19,870 nt of DNA, taken from Anderseniella sp051010195. Its GTDB lineage: Bacteria > Pseudomonadota > Alphaproteobacteria > Rhizobiales > Aestuariivirgaceae. A program made the translations under genes and the position numbers. Position 1 is the stretch's first letter; every line of letters begins with the position of its first letter. The notes beneath the pieces were generated by a model. It saw only the letters and a list, made by a program, of their open reading frames with translations, had not been told where the DNA came from and searched no databases. Location: contig JBPCVV010000163.1 in the NCBI GenBank assembly GCA_051010195.1, forward strand, positions 1-19,870. Reading direction: 5' to 3'. Shown here one piece after another: positions 1 through 7,562 of this stretch.

Positions 1-1478
1 TTGATGCAAATACCCACAAGCTGCTGCTGATGTTCGGGTCGCTGTTCTCCGCGCTGCTGTTTTGCGGCATTGTCGTGGTTCACCGGGGACCTGTTGCACG
101 GGCGATTGCCGGTTTCGGCAGCCTGGATGAAAAACCGTTCTGGCTGCGGGCACTGGCCAGGTCATGGCATGTCATCCTGATCATCTACATGCTGGGTGCG
201 TGGGCGGTGTCTGCGGTGCGGTTGCTGCTGGACCAGCGGGCATCAAGCGGACTGGTCGGTGCGCCACTTGTTGCTCTGATTGCGGCACTGGTGGTGTACG
301 GCATTTTACTGGTGCTGATCGACAGGTTGTTTGCCGCGCGTGAAAGCCGGCTACCGCTGGCGTCAGCAGCATCGGATGCTGAAGAAGGTGCGACGCTTGA
401 TAGTGATGATGAAGATGAGCCAGCGATTGATGATGAAACCGATTCCGCTTCGGTCTTCAAGGGACTGATCGAACATGCTGCCGCCCTTGGTATAGGATTT
501 CTCGGGCTGGCTGCGATTGCCCAGATCTGGGGTGTCAACTTTGGCGACCCGTCAAACTGGGTGGCCAGTTCGCTGGATGTCATCGTCGTGCTGTTCGGTG
601 CCTATATCGCCTATCGTGCCGTTGAATTGTGGATCGACAGCAAGGTGGCGGAAGAAGACCCGCACGCAGGCGCGGAGGCGGAAGTCGGTGGTGAGCCGGG
701 TGGTGCCGGGGCCACGCGACTGGCGACGCTGTTGCCGATCTTCAGGAACTTTCTGCTGATTACCATCGTCACCATTGCCGGCATGATCACCCTGTCGGAG
801 ATGGGCGTAAACATCGCACCGTTATTTGCCGGTGCCGGTGTTGTGGGGCTCGCCATAGGGTTCGGCGCCCAGACCCTGATCAGGGACATATTCTCCGGTG
901 CTTTCTTCCTTGTCGATGATGCGTTCCGCAAGGGTGAGTACATCGATATCGGGTCTGCCAAGGGAACAGTTGAAAAGATTTCCATCCGGTCCATGCAGTT
1001 GCGTCATCACAATGGCCCGCTGAACACAATCCCGTTCGGCGAGATCAAGCAACTGACCAACTTCTCGCGTGACTGGGTGATGATGAAACTGCCCTTGCGG
1101 CTGACCTATGACACGGACATCGAGCGGGTCCGCAAACTCGTCAAGAAGCTCGGCATCGAGCTGCTGGATCATCCTGAAATCGGCGACAAGTTCATGCAGC
1201 CACTGAAATCACAGGGCGTGAAACAAATGGACGATTCGGCGATGATTGTGCGGGTCAAATTCATGACCAAGCCCGGTGACCAGTTCGACGTGCGCAAGGT
1301 CGTGTACCAGCGCATCCGGGAACTGTTTGAAGAACACGGCATTCACTTCGCCCACAGGGAAGTAACGGTGCGCATTGCCGATGAGGACAAAGAGCAGCCG
1401 GACGCTGCAAAACAGAAAGCTGCCGTGGGCGCTGTTCAACGGGTGATCGAAAAACCGGCAGATGTGCCGGGAACGTGA
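1..1478 (+). CDS. MscS-family mechanosensitive ion channel (5' end missing)
   Basis: Inner-membrane small-conductance mechanosensitive channel, a family that releases solutes on hypo-osmotic shock. The frame is open to the left edge, so the N-terminus lies outside the window; residues here count from the first in-window Met at base 30. Hydrophobic helices lie near 1-17, 46-66, 76-100, 146-168 and 180-200. The pore-lining MscS helix is at 262-290 (glycine/alanine-rich, ending GFGAQTLIRDIFSG). The beta domain follows, with FFLVDDAFRKGEYIDIG and the segment ending NTIPFGEI at about 291-340, then an alpha/beta C-terminal domain to about 450. Two features are odd: a very acidic linker at 112-138 between membrane helices, and a Gly/Glu-rich linker at 207-228. 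The extra helices fit the larger MscS-like channels. The family call is firm; the subfamily is not. It converges on the next gene with a 3-bp gap. Confidence 0.9.
   Translation, partial: DANTHKLLLMFGSLFSALLFCGIVVVHRGPVARAIAGFGSLDEKPFWLRALARSWHVILIIYMLGAWAVSAVRLLLDQRASSGLVGAPLVALIAALVVYGILLVLIDRLFAARESRLPLASAASDAEEGATLDSDDEDEPAIDDETDSASVFKGLIEHAAALGIGFLGLAAIAQIWGVNFGDPSNWVASSLDVIVVLFGAYIAYRAVELWIDSKVAEEDPHAGAEAEVGGEPGGAGATRLATLLPIFRNFLLITIVTIAGMITLSEMGVNIAPLFAGAGVVGLAIGFGAQTLIRDIFSGAFFLVDDAFRKGEYIDIGSAKGTVEKISIRSMQLRHHNGPLNTIPFGEIKQLTNFSRDWVMMKLPLRLTYDTDIERVRKLVKKLGIELLDHPEIGDKFMQPLKSQGVKQMDDSAMIVRVKFMTKPGDQFDVRKVVYQRIRELFEEHGIHFAHREVTVRIADEDKEQPDAAKQKAAVGAVQRVIEKPADVPGT
1449..1470 (-). terminator. 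Rho-independent terminator of the minus-strand gene, inside the MscS 3' coding end
   Basis: Read on the minus strand, the six-base arms CCGGCA and TGCCGG enclose a CATC loop and are followed at once by TTTTT. The hairpin starts 11 bases after the TAA stop of the acidic protein gene. It lies within the last codons of the converging MscS gene. On the plus strand the same hairpin has no T tract, so it should act in one direction only. Confidence 0.65.
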
Positions 1479-1481
1479 GGT

Positions 1482-2411
1482 TTACGCTGCCGTCGGGCTG
1501 TCGTCCGGCAGTTCAGGAGTACTGTCGGCCAGTGGAATGTCACAGGGCTGATCGGCGGGCCGGCGGATGACGACGATCCGCTTTTTAGGCTTTTCCTCAG
1601 GCTCTGAAATTTCCGGCACGACAGAAGCTTCCCCGGCTGCCGCGGGCGCCTGTGCGGGTTGTTCCGGCTCTGCCGCCGGTTCGTCGTCGGTCTGAACCTG
1701 ATTTGCAGCGGTCGGGCGGGTGACGCTGATGCGGCCGTTGGCCTTGATGGTTTCGTCTGCGTTCAAGGATTTTTCATCGGACTGCGATGTTGCGGGTGAC
1801 GGAGCTGCCTGCTGTTCCGGGCGCTCCGATGCCTCGCCGTCTCCGGTATCGGGCGCGTCGTCTACGGTAGCGGAGTCCGGTACTTCAATCTCGGCAAATT
1901 GCATAGTGTCATTGCTGATGGGCGATGCGTCCGGCATCTCTGCCTGCTGCTGGAGCGCGGATACAATCGAATTGTTGTCGGCAAAGATGTCATCATCAGA
2001 CCCGACAAAGCTTGGAGGATCGCCTGCGGGTTTTTCAGAACCTGATTTTGCGGGAGCGGCCTTGGGTGCCGTTAGTGGTTTGTCGGCGGCGTCACCGATC
2101 TGTTTGTGGGAGCTGCGCAGCCGGCGCACCAGTTGCGTGGTGCGATCGAGCTTGTCGGCGATTTCGTCGTAATCAGACGCGGCTTGGTTGCTGTCTGTGG
2201 CGTGCGGCTCATGTTCTTGCTCAGCCGTCATGGACTGGATCTGACCTTCCAGCCGCCTGATGGCGTCCAGCAGGAGAGCCGTGTCGGCTGCCTTGTGGCG
2301 GCGTGCAAATTCTGTCAGAAACCAGCGGCCGCGGCTGGTTTCCATAACCGCCTGTTCGATTTCCTCATAGTCGAGACCATCGAAGGTATCTAGAGCCTGA
2401 TTGTCAGACAT
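1482..2411 (-). CDS. Conserved alphaproteobacterial protein of unknown function with GRWFL motif and acidic disordered region
   Basis: No enzymatic domain is recognised. The 309-residue product has an ordered N-terminus (about 1-62) with a DYEEIEQAVMETSRGRWFL segment, FARRHKAADT, and a short helix that may form a coiled coil (LLLDAIRRLEGQIQSM). I recall this N-terminal pattern in uncharacterised rhizobial proteins, some loosely annotated as CheZ-like; no CheZ active site is visible. Residues about 65-275 are acidic, proline/alanine-rich and probably disordered. A basic patch, KKRIVVIRRP, sits near the C-terminus. There is no signal peptide or membrane segment, so it is likely cytoplasmic. I chose the ATG at 2411 over the ATG at 2441 because AGGGA precedes it at reasonable spacing and the conserved segment starts there. 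It is divergent from the MFS gene and ends in a clear terminator. Confidence 0.75.
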   Translation of the reverse strand: MSDNQALDTFDGLDYEEIEQAVMETSRGRWFLTEFARRHKAADTALLLDAIRRLEGQIQSMTAEQEHEPHATDSNQAASDYDEIADKLDRTTQLVRRLRSSHKQIGDAADKPLTAPKAAPAKSGSEKPAGDPPSFVGSDDDIFADNNSIVSALQQQAEMPDASPISNDTMQFAEIEVPDSATVDDAPDTGDGEASERPEQQAAPSPATSQSDEKSLNADETIKANGRISVTRPTAANQVQTDDEPAAEPEQPAQAPAAAGEASVVPEISEPEEKPKKRIVVIRRPADQPCDIPLADSTPELPDDSPTAA

Positions 2412-2548
2412 GATGACTAATTTCCCTGCGCTCGAACGCATAACTTACCGGAGATGACACTATTAACGAACTTGGTTACTGAATCCTTTCCGTGTGAAAA
2501 TGATTTGCAAGGCAGGCAGCCCGGAATCCGACTGCGGGACCAGATGAT

Positions 2549-3712
2549 ATGATCAATCCAATGGCGGTGCGCACAGGGGCGGTCTATGGCTCTCTTCTGC
2601 TCATGGTGGGGGTGATGCTGCCGTTCCTGCCCGTGTGGCTGGTGACACGCGGCTTTTCGATTGGCGAGGTTGCATTTGCGATCGGAGCTCAATCGGTGAC
2701 GCGGGTTGTCGCCACACCGGTGCTGACCTACCTGGCAGACCGGTATCGGGCCCGGCGCAGGTTCATAATCGTGCTTTCGATGCTGGCTGCCTTTTTCATG
2801 CTCGCCGCCGGGCTGGCAGACAGCAGGAATGCCATCGTCGTCATGGTAGTGCTGGCCGCCATGAGCTGGTCGCCGATCATGCCCATGTTGGATGCCGTAG
2901 CGGTTGAGCAGTCCGATGCCGGGTTTTACGACTATGGCCGTGTGCGCATTGCCGGCTCGATAACCTTTATCGCCGGGTCGCTGGGGGCAGGGGCGCTGCT
3001 GCTGGTCATCGACAAGGCCAACCTGATCTGGGTCCTGTTGATAACCCACATACTCATGGCGCTGAGTGCCGTTGGCCTGCCGAAACTGGGCGCAGCGAAA
3101 GCTGGCGACACCAGCCCGCCGACGATAGCGGCTGCGGGCACTGTCCTGATGACCGGCAGTTTTGTCCTGCTGATCCTCGCTGCCGGCCTGACGCAGGCAA
3201 GTCACGCGGTCTATTACAGCTTCGGCTCGCTGCACTGGGGAAGCCTTGGGTATACCGCAGTGACCATCGGTGGCCTGTGGTCAATCGGAGTTGTCGCGGA
3301 GATTGTGCTGTTCATGTATGCGCGCGGGTCAATCGAGCGAATGGGGCCCGTACTGTTGCTGATGGCGGGGGCAGGTTTCGGCGTCCTGCGCTGGGCCGGT
3401 ATGGCGTTTGATCCGCCGCTGGCGATAGTTTTGTTATTGCAGGTCCTGCATGCAGCCAGCTATGGCATGACCCATCTCGGCACCATCTACTATATCCGCC
3501 GCTTCATGGATGCCGACTTTGCTGGCACTGCGCAGGGCGTGTTCGTGGCTATTTCCGGGGGCGTGTTGATGACCGGCGCCATCGCGCTTGCCGGCTGGTC
3601 ATATGGTGCCAGCGCGGCGCTCAGCTATCTGTGGATGGCGGCCATGTGCCTTGTCGCGCTGCTGCTGGGTGTCGTCCTGAAGCAGCGGACGAAGGGCTGG
3701 TCGGCGCGCTAG
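2549..3712 (+). CDS. MFS transporter, HcaT-like (phenylpropionate permease family)
   Basis: Polytopic inner-membrane transporter of 387 residues, with about 12 hydrophobic helices across its full length. The loop between helices 2 and 3 carries the MFS motif-A-like YLADRYRARRR (61-71). The DYGRVRIAGSI segment at 128-138 is typical of the phenylpropionate/nucleoside-permease-like MFS group that includes HcaT. The substrate cannot be read from the sequence. The start at 2549 has GGGA about 9 bases upstream; an in-frame ATG at 2561 is an alternative. It converges on dgcA, and the two stop codons share the palindrome CTAG. It is therefore not in the dgcN-dgcA operon, although a role in uptake of a related compound is possible. 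Confidence 0.85.
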   Translation: MINPMAVRTGAVYGSLLLMVGVMLPFLPVWLVTRGFSIGEVAFAIGAQSVTRVVATPVLTYLADRYRARRRFIIVLSMLAAFFMLAAGLADSRNAIVVMVVLAAMSWSPIMPMLDAVAVEQSDAGFYDYGRVRIAGSITFIAGSLGAGALLLVIDKANLIWVLLITHILMALSAVGLPKLGAAKAGDTSPPTIAAAGTVLMTGSFVLLILAAGLTQASHAVYYSFGSLHWGSLGYTAVTIGGLWSIGVVAEIVLFMYARGSIERMGPVLLLMAGAGFGVLRWAGMAFDPPLAIVLLLQVLHAASYGMTHLGTIYYIRRFMDADFAGTAQGVFVAISGGVLMTGAIALAGWSYGASAALSYLWMAAMCLVALLLGVVLKQRTKGWSAR

Positions 3713-4704
3713 CCCCACAGGGCAGGTGGCGGCGGATGCATCAGTGAACCGTCGAAGCGGATGCCAGGTTCGCGGTCTCTGGCCAGGAGAAGCGGGCCAT
3801 CGAGATCGACCACGCGGGCGCGCTGGGCCACGATATGGCCCGGGGCCATGGCCAGCGAAGTTGCCAGCATGCAGCCGATCATGATTTCAAATCCCTGATC
3901 TTCAGCGGCGCCGGCCAGTGCCAGTGCCTCCGTCAGGCCGCCGGTCTTGTCCAGCTTGATGTTGATGGCCGTGTACTTACCGGCCAGCTCATGCAGGTCC
4001 TTTCGGCCATGGGCACTTTCGTCGGCGCAGATCAGCACGTCGGTCCTGCCCAGTGCGCTCAACGCGTCGTCGTCGCCTGCGGGAAGCGGCTGCTCGACCA
4101 GCTCGACCGATGTTTCGGCACAGACCGCGAGATGATTGTCCAGATCAGCCGGACGCCAGGCTTCATTGGCATCGATGATCAGGCGGGTATCGGGGGCAGC
4201 GGCGCGAATGGCGCGCAGGCGCTCATGGTCGCCGTCACCGCCCAGCTTGATCTTGAGCAGGGGCCGTGCGCTTGCATTGGCAGCCGCTTCAGCCATTTTT
4301 TCCGGTGTGTCGAGGCTGAGCGTGTAGGCGGTGATGACGGCTTCGGGCTCCTTGACCAGTCCGGCCAGTTGCCAGACCGGCGTGCCGGTCAGTTTGGCTT
4401 CCAGGTCCCACAAAGCACAATCCAGGGCGTTCTGGGCTGCATGCAGGCGCAGGATTTCCGGGACGTCTGCCCGGGTGCAACCCGCTTCAATCTCGGTGCG
4501 AGCAGCCTGCATGGCCTCCAGCGTGGCAGCTATGGTTTCGTCATAGCGTGCATAGGGTACGCTTTCTCCGACACCGATAGCGCCATCCTGTTCCAGCGTG
4601 ACCTTGATCACCTCGGCAGTGGTCTTGGTGCCCCGCGAAATGGAAAAACTGCCGGCAATGGGCCAGCTTTCGTGGGCGACGGTGAGCTTGCGCGAAGCGG
4701 TCAT
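3709..4704 (-). CDS. dgcA: N-acetyl-D-glutamate racemase DgcA (enolase superfamily, dipeptide-epimerase-like)
   Basis: Enolase-superfamily enzyme of the muconate-lactonizing/Ala-Glu epimerase group, 331 residues and full length. Catalytic lysines are visible on both faces of the barrel: KIK at 151-153 (K153 the likely base) and K250 in INIKLDK. The Mg ligands are D178 (IDANEAW), E204 (VELVEQPLP) and D228 (ICADES). The specificity segment MIGCMLATSLAMAP lies at 275-288. By sequence alone it could be called an L-Ala-D/L-Glu epimerase. The one-base overlap (TGATG) with the DUF1611 gene upstream matches the DgcN-DgcA pair described in marine bacteria, where DgcA racemises N-acetyl-D-glutamate to the L form. 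The family is firm; the substrate is inferred from the pairing. The short overlap suggests translational coupling. Confidence 0.85.
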   Translation of the reverse strand: MTASRKLTVAHESWPIAGSFSISRGTKTTAEVIKVTLEQDGAIGVGESVPYARYDETIAATLEAMQAARTEIEAGCTRADVPEILRLHAAQNALDCALWDLEAKLTGTPVWQLAGLVKEPEAVITAYTLSLDTPEKMAEAAANASARPLLKIKLGGDGDHERLRAIRAAAPDTRLIIDANEAWRPADLDNHLAVCAETSVELVEQPLPAGDDDALSALGRTDVLICADESAHGRKDLHELAGKYTAINIKLDKTGGLTEALALAGAAEDQGFEIMIGCMLATSLAMAPGHIVAQRARVVDLDGPLLLARDREPGIRFDGSLMHPPPPALWG

Positions 4705-5714
4705 CAGGCTGGAAAACGCTTCTGGATTTCATCGACGATCGGCGCCATGCCGGTGCGGATGGGGTCAACACACGGCATGTCGTACTCGCTTGCAAGCTGG
4801 GCCAGGTAGTTATTGGCTTCGTCTTCCGACAATTTCTGCGTGTTGACGCAGATGCCGACACACTGAATGTCCGGATTGGTCAGGCTGCCTTCTGCAATGT
4901 TGCGGTCAATGACCTGCTGAATGGTTGGCAGGGGATGTTCAACACCTCGCATTTTGGTGCGTGTCGGTTCATGGCACACCACAAAGGCATCCGGCTGCGA
5001 GCCATGCAGCAGGCCAAGTGACACGCCGGCAAACGACGGATGGAACAGGGAACCCTGGCCCTCGACACAATCCCAGTGATCTTCGTCATTGGCCGGGCTG
5101 ATCCACTCGGCAGCACCCGATATGAAGTCAGCCACAACTGCGTCCAGCGCGATACCCCGGCCGGAGATCAACACGCCGGTCTGCCCGGTTGCGCGGAAGT
5201 CGGATTTCATGCCGCGTTTGCGCAATTCCAGATCAAGGGCAAGGGCGGTGTACTTCTTGCCGACGGAACAATCGGTACCGACCGCCAGGAAACGCCTGCC
5301 GGGCCTTCGGATGCCCTTGCCGGTGGCGAAGGCCACATCGGAAAAGCGCACATCGTGAAGTTTCGCGCCATGCTTTTCTGCCGCCTCGGCAATTTCGGGG
5401 ATTGACGACAGGCGCTTGTGCAGGCCGGTGGCAACATTCATCCCGGCTCCAATGGCCTTGACGACTTCCGAAATCCAGTGATCGGGCAGAACACCGCCTG
5501 CATTGGCAACGCCCACCACAAATGTGCGCGCACCGGCGGCCACGGCCTCGTCGATGTTCATATCTGTCAGCCCGGTGTCGGCCTGACATCCATCCAGCCG
5601 CATCTGGCCGGTGCACCAGTCGGGACGCCAGTCGACCACGCCCTGCGCGGTCTTGGCTGCCAGTTGGTCATGAACATCGCCGAGAAACAGGAGGTAGGGG
5701 CGTTCGATTTCCAT
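4704..5714 (-). CDS. dgcN: D-glutamate N-acetyltransferase DgcN (DUF1611 family)
   Basis: DUF1611 protein of about 336 residues, predicted cytoplasmic. In the described pathway DgcN acetylates D-glutamate and passes N-acetyl-D-glutamate to DgcA. Counting from the upstream GTG at 5723, the N-terminal part opens with ERPYLLFLGD and contains a conserved WRPDWCTGQMRLDGCQ stretch (32-47). A P-loop-like segment, GTDCSVGKKYT, is at 149-159, and the characteristic EGQGSLFHPSF is at 221-231. I prefer the ATG at 5714, since family members start just before the PYLLFLGD segment; the GTG at 5723 is the alternative. Neither has a strong Shine-Dalgarno sequence. dgcN leads the two-gene operon, after a 141-bp gap from the alcohol dehydrogenase stop. 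The pathway role rests on family knowledge. Confidence 0.85.
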   Translation of the reverse strand: MEIERPYLLFLGDVHDQLAAKTAQGVVDWRPDWCTGQMRLDGCQADTGLTDMNIDEAVAAGARTFVVGVANAGGVLPDHWISEVVKAIGAGMNVATGLHKRLSSIPEIAEAAEKHGAKLHDVRFSDVAFATGKGIRRPGRRFLAVGTDCSVGKKYTALALDLELRKRGMKSDFRATGQTGVLISGRGIALDAVVADFISGAAEWISPANDEDHWDCVEGQGSLFHPSFAGVSLGLLHGSQPDAFVVCHEPTRTKMRGVEHPLPTIQQVIDRNIAEGSLTNPDIQCVGICVNTQKLSEDEANNYLAQLASEYDMPCVDPIRTGMAPIVDEIQKRFPA

Positions 5715-5855
5715 GGGTCGCACTCATCAGTCAAAGGTGATCTATTCCAACCCTACGCACCACAAGATTTACCGTTACGCAAGAGGGCAGTGCAGCGCGG
5801 CGGATGGAGCCAGATATCTGCTATCCGGTCAGCCTTAAGCAGTCGATCCACTGGC

Positions 5856-6899
5856 TCAGAAGCTGTTGATCAGGGTGATGCCGACATCTTCATGCTTGTC
5901 CATTTTGGTCAGCGCCGCACCGGCATCTTCAAGCGCGATGCGGGTCTTGATCAGTTTTTCAACTTTCAATCGGCCAGCGGAAATCATGTCGAACAGGGCA
6001 GGAAACCGCAGCGCGGGCAGCCCGCGTGAACCCATGATCACCAACTGCCGGTAGTAGACGGTCTCCAGTAGCGGGATTTCAGGGGTGGCGTGTTGATCCA
6101 GCGGCTGGCCGATCTGAACATGACGGCCGAGTTTTTTCAGGCATCGCAGTGAATTGTGAAAGGTCTCGGTAATACCAAGCGCCTCGATGGAGGCATCGGC
6201 ACCGCCGCCGGTCAGGTCGCGTATGGCCTGCCCGACATCATTGGTTTTGGCGGCGTTGATGGTGTGAGTGGCACCCACCTGTTTCGCAAGCTGTAGTTTT
6301 TCATCGATAATGTCGACGGCGATCACCGTGGCGCCCACGGCGGCACCAATCATGATGGCTGACAGGCCGACACCGCCACATCCGTGCACGGCCAGGGTTT
6401 CGCCCGGTTTTACCGCCGCCTTGTCGACAACGGCAGAAAAAGACGTCGTTGTGCGGCAGCCGAGCGCAGCGGCCACTTCGTCGGAAATATCATCGGGCAG
6501 TTTGAGGACATTGGCATCAGCCAGCGGGATGGCCACCCGTTCGGCAAACGCACCCCAGCCGTTAAAGCCCACAACGTACTGGTCATCGCAGATTGTCAGG
6601 TTGCCGGCCCGGCAGCATGAGCATTCGCCACATCCCAGGATGACCGGCACCGTGACCCGGTCGCCGGTGCGGAATTTCCTGCAATCAGGACCAACTTCCA
6701 CAACAACGCCGGCAAGCTCGTGACCCGGAACATGCGGCAGCTGGATCACATGATTGGTGCCTTTCCAGCCATGCCAGTCTGACCGGCACACGCCACAGGC
6801 ATTTACCTCAATCAACACGCCGTCACGCGGCGTGTCCGGATCCGTGACCTGGGTTATTTCGAGTGGCTGGGAGAATTCAGTGATCAATGCGGCTTTCAT
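5856..6899 (-). CDS. Zinc-dependent alcohol dehydrogenase (MDR superfamily)
   Basis: NAD(P)-dependent medium-chain dehydrogenase, 347 residues and full length, cytoplasmic. The catalytic-zinc ligands C38 (CGVCRSDWHGW), H60-E61 (PGHE) and C148 (GCRTTT) are present. So is the structural-zinc set C90, C93, C96 and C104. The Rossmann motif HGCGGVGLS is at 172-180, and D196 at the end of the second strand favours NAD over NADP. All key residues are intact, so it should be active; the alcohol or aldehyde substrate is unknown. It lies on the same strand as dgcN-dgcA but 141 bp upstream, with no overlap, so cotranscription is uncertain. The start is supported by the usual MKAALI opening. Confidence 0.9.
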   Translation of the reverse strand: MKAALITEFSQPLEITQVTDPDTPRDGVLIEVNACGVCRSDWHGWKGTNHVIQLPHVPGHELAGVVVEVGPDCRKFRTGDRVTVPVILGCGECSCCRAGNLTICDDQYVVGFNGWGAFAERVAIPLADANVLKLPDDISDEVAAALGCRTTTSFSAVVDKAAVKPGETLAVHGCGGVGLSAIMIGAAVGATVIAVDIIDEKLQLAKQVGATHTINAAKTNDVGQAIRDLTGGGADASIEALGITETFHNSLRCLKKLGRHVQIGQPLDQHATPEIPLLETVYYRQLVIMGSRGLPALRFPALFDMISAGRLKVEKLIKTRIALEDAGAALTKMDKHEDVGITLINSF

Positions 6900-6970
6900 G
6901 ACCAGGAAGGTAGAGCTTTTTCAACCCGAATAGAAGCAGACCTTGAGACATGAAATGCAGATTTGCAGAG

Positions 6971-7105
6971 TGTTAGAGCACGGGTCCATCGGCGTCGTTG
7001 CAAAGCTTGCCCGATGCACCACATCGCGCTGCGCTTTGCGCCTGGCCGAGTGAACTGATTTGGTGCCATCAAATGCTTCGATTCAGGTGGATCATGCTCT
7101 AGCAT
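6971..7105. repeat. 135-bp intergenic element with imperfect terminal inverted repeats
   Basis: The left end TGTTAGAGCACGGGTCCATC and the reverse complement of the right end, TGCTAGAGCATGATCCACC, match over most of their length. They bound a 135-bp block containing an internal GC-rich stretch. The block fills most of the gap between the divergent alcohol dehydrogenase and GFA genes and ends 25 bp before the GFA start. The TAGAGCA ends resemble small intergenic repeats common in rhizobial genomes. No target-site duplication is evident and no second copy was seen in the window. It could be a MITE-like element or a mosaic intergenic repeat. Confidence 0.5.
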
Positions 7106-7130
7106 CAGTCTCCGGAATTTTTGAGGATGC

Positions 7131-7544
7131 ATGTCGATGACCCAATTCAACGGATCCTGCCTTTGCGGCGCGGTAACCTACAACGCCGATTGCGAGATAC
7201 AGCGCGTGGTCAACTGCCATTGCCTTGACTGCCAGAAGGCAACGGGGTCTGTGCACACGACAATGGTGTTCGTGCCGGAGGCGGGTCTGAAGATCAAGGG
7301 TTACCCGTCCAGCTACACCCATACTGCCGACAGCGGCGCCACCATGACCAAGCGATTTTGTTCGTCGTGCGGGACGCAACTGTTTTCAATGAACTCGCGG
7401 CGACCAGGAGCTATCGGCATTCGGGCAGGGACCATTTCGCAGAAGCATCTTGTGACGCCGCAACTGAACATCTACTGCGACAGTGCGGTGCCGTCCACAC
7501 CGATGGATGACAGCTTGCCGAAACATCGCCGCATGCCAGGGTAG
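7131..7544 (+). CDS. GFA-family (CENP-V fold) zinc protein
   Basis: Small zinc-binding protein of 137 residues in the glutathione-dependent formaldehyde-activating (GFA)/CENP-V fold family. The full cysteine set is present: C10 and C12 (SCLCGAV), C29, C31 and C34 (NCHCLDCQK), and C77 and C80 (FCSSCGTQLF). Family members were named from a proposed S-hydroxymethylglutathione synthase, but most have no proven reaction, so none is assigned. The start at 7131 has GAGG about 5 bases upstream; the in-frame ATG at 7137 is possible. It is divergent from the alcohol dehydrogenase, which makes a shared formaldehyde or glutathione theme tempting but unproven. It converges on the giant coiled-coil gene with an 18-bp gap. 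Confidence 0.88.
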   Translation: MSMTQFNGSCLCGAVTYNADCEIQRVVNCHCLDCQKATGSVHTTMVFVPEAGLKIKGYPSSYTHTADSGATMTKRFCSSCGTQLFSMNSRRPGAIGIRAGTISQKHLVTPQLNIYCDSAVPSTPMDDSLPKHRRMPG

Positions 7545-7562
7545 GGCTGGAGAGCATTCGGC

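Noticed and set aside
3835..4809. A 324-codon open frame on the plus strand, opposite dgcA
   Set aside because: It lies wholly against a gene with all its catalytic residues intact, and its translation shows no domain.
5811..5820. Ten-base palindrome CAGATATCTG upstream of dgcN
   Set aside because: It is short, lies about 95 bp from the start, and has no second copy nearby. A palindrome of this length occurs by chance too readily to call an operator.
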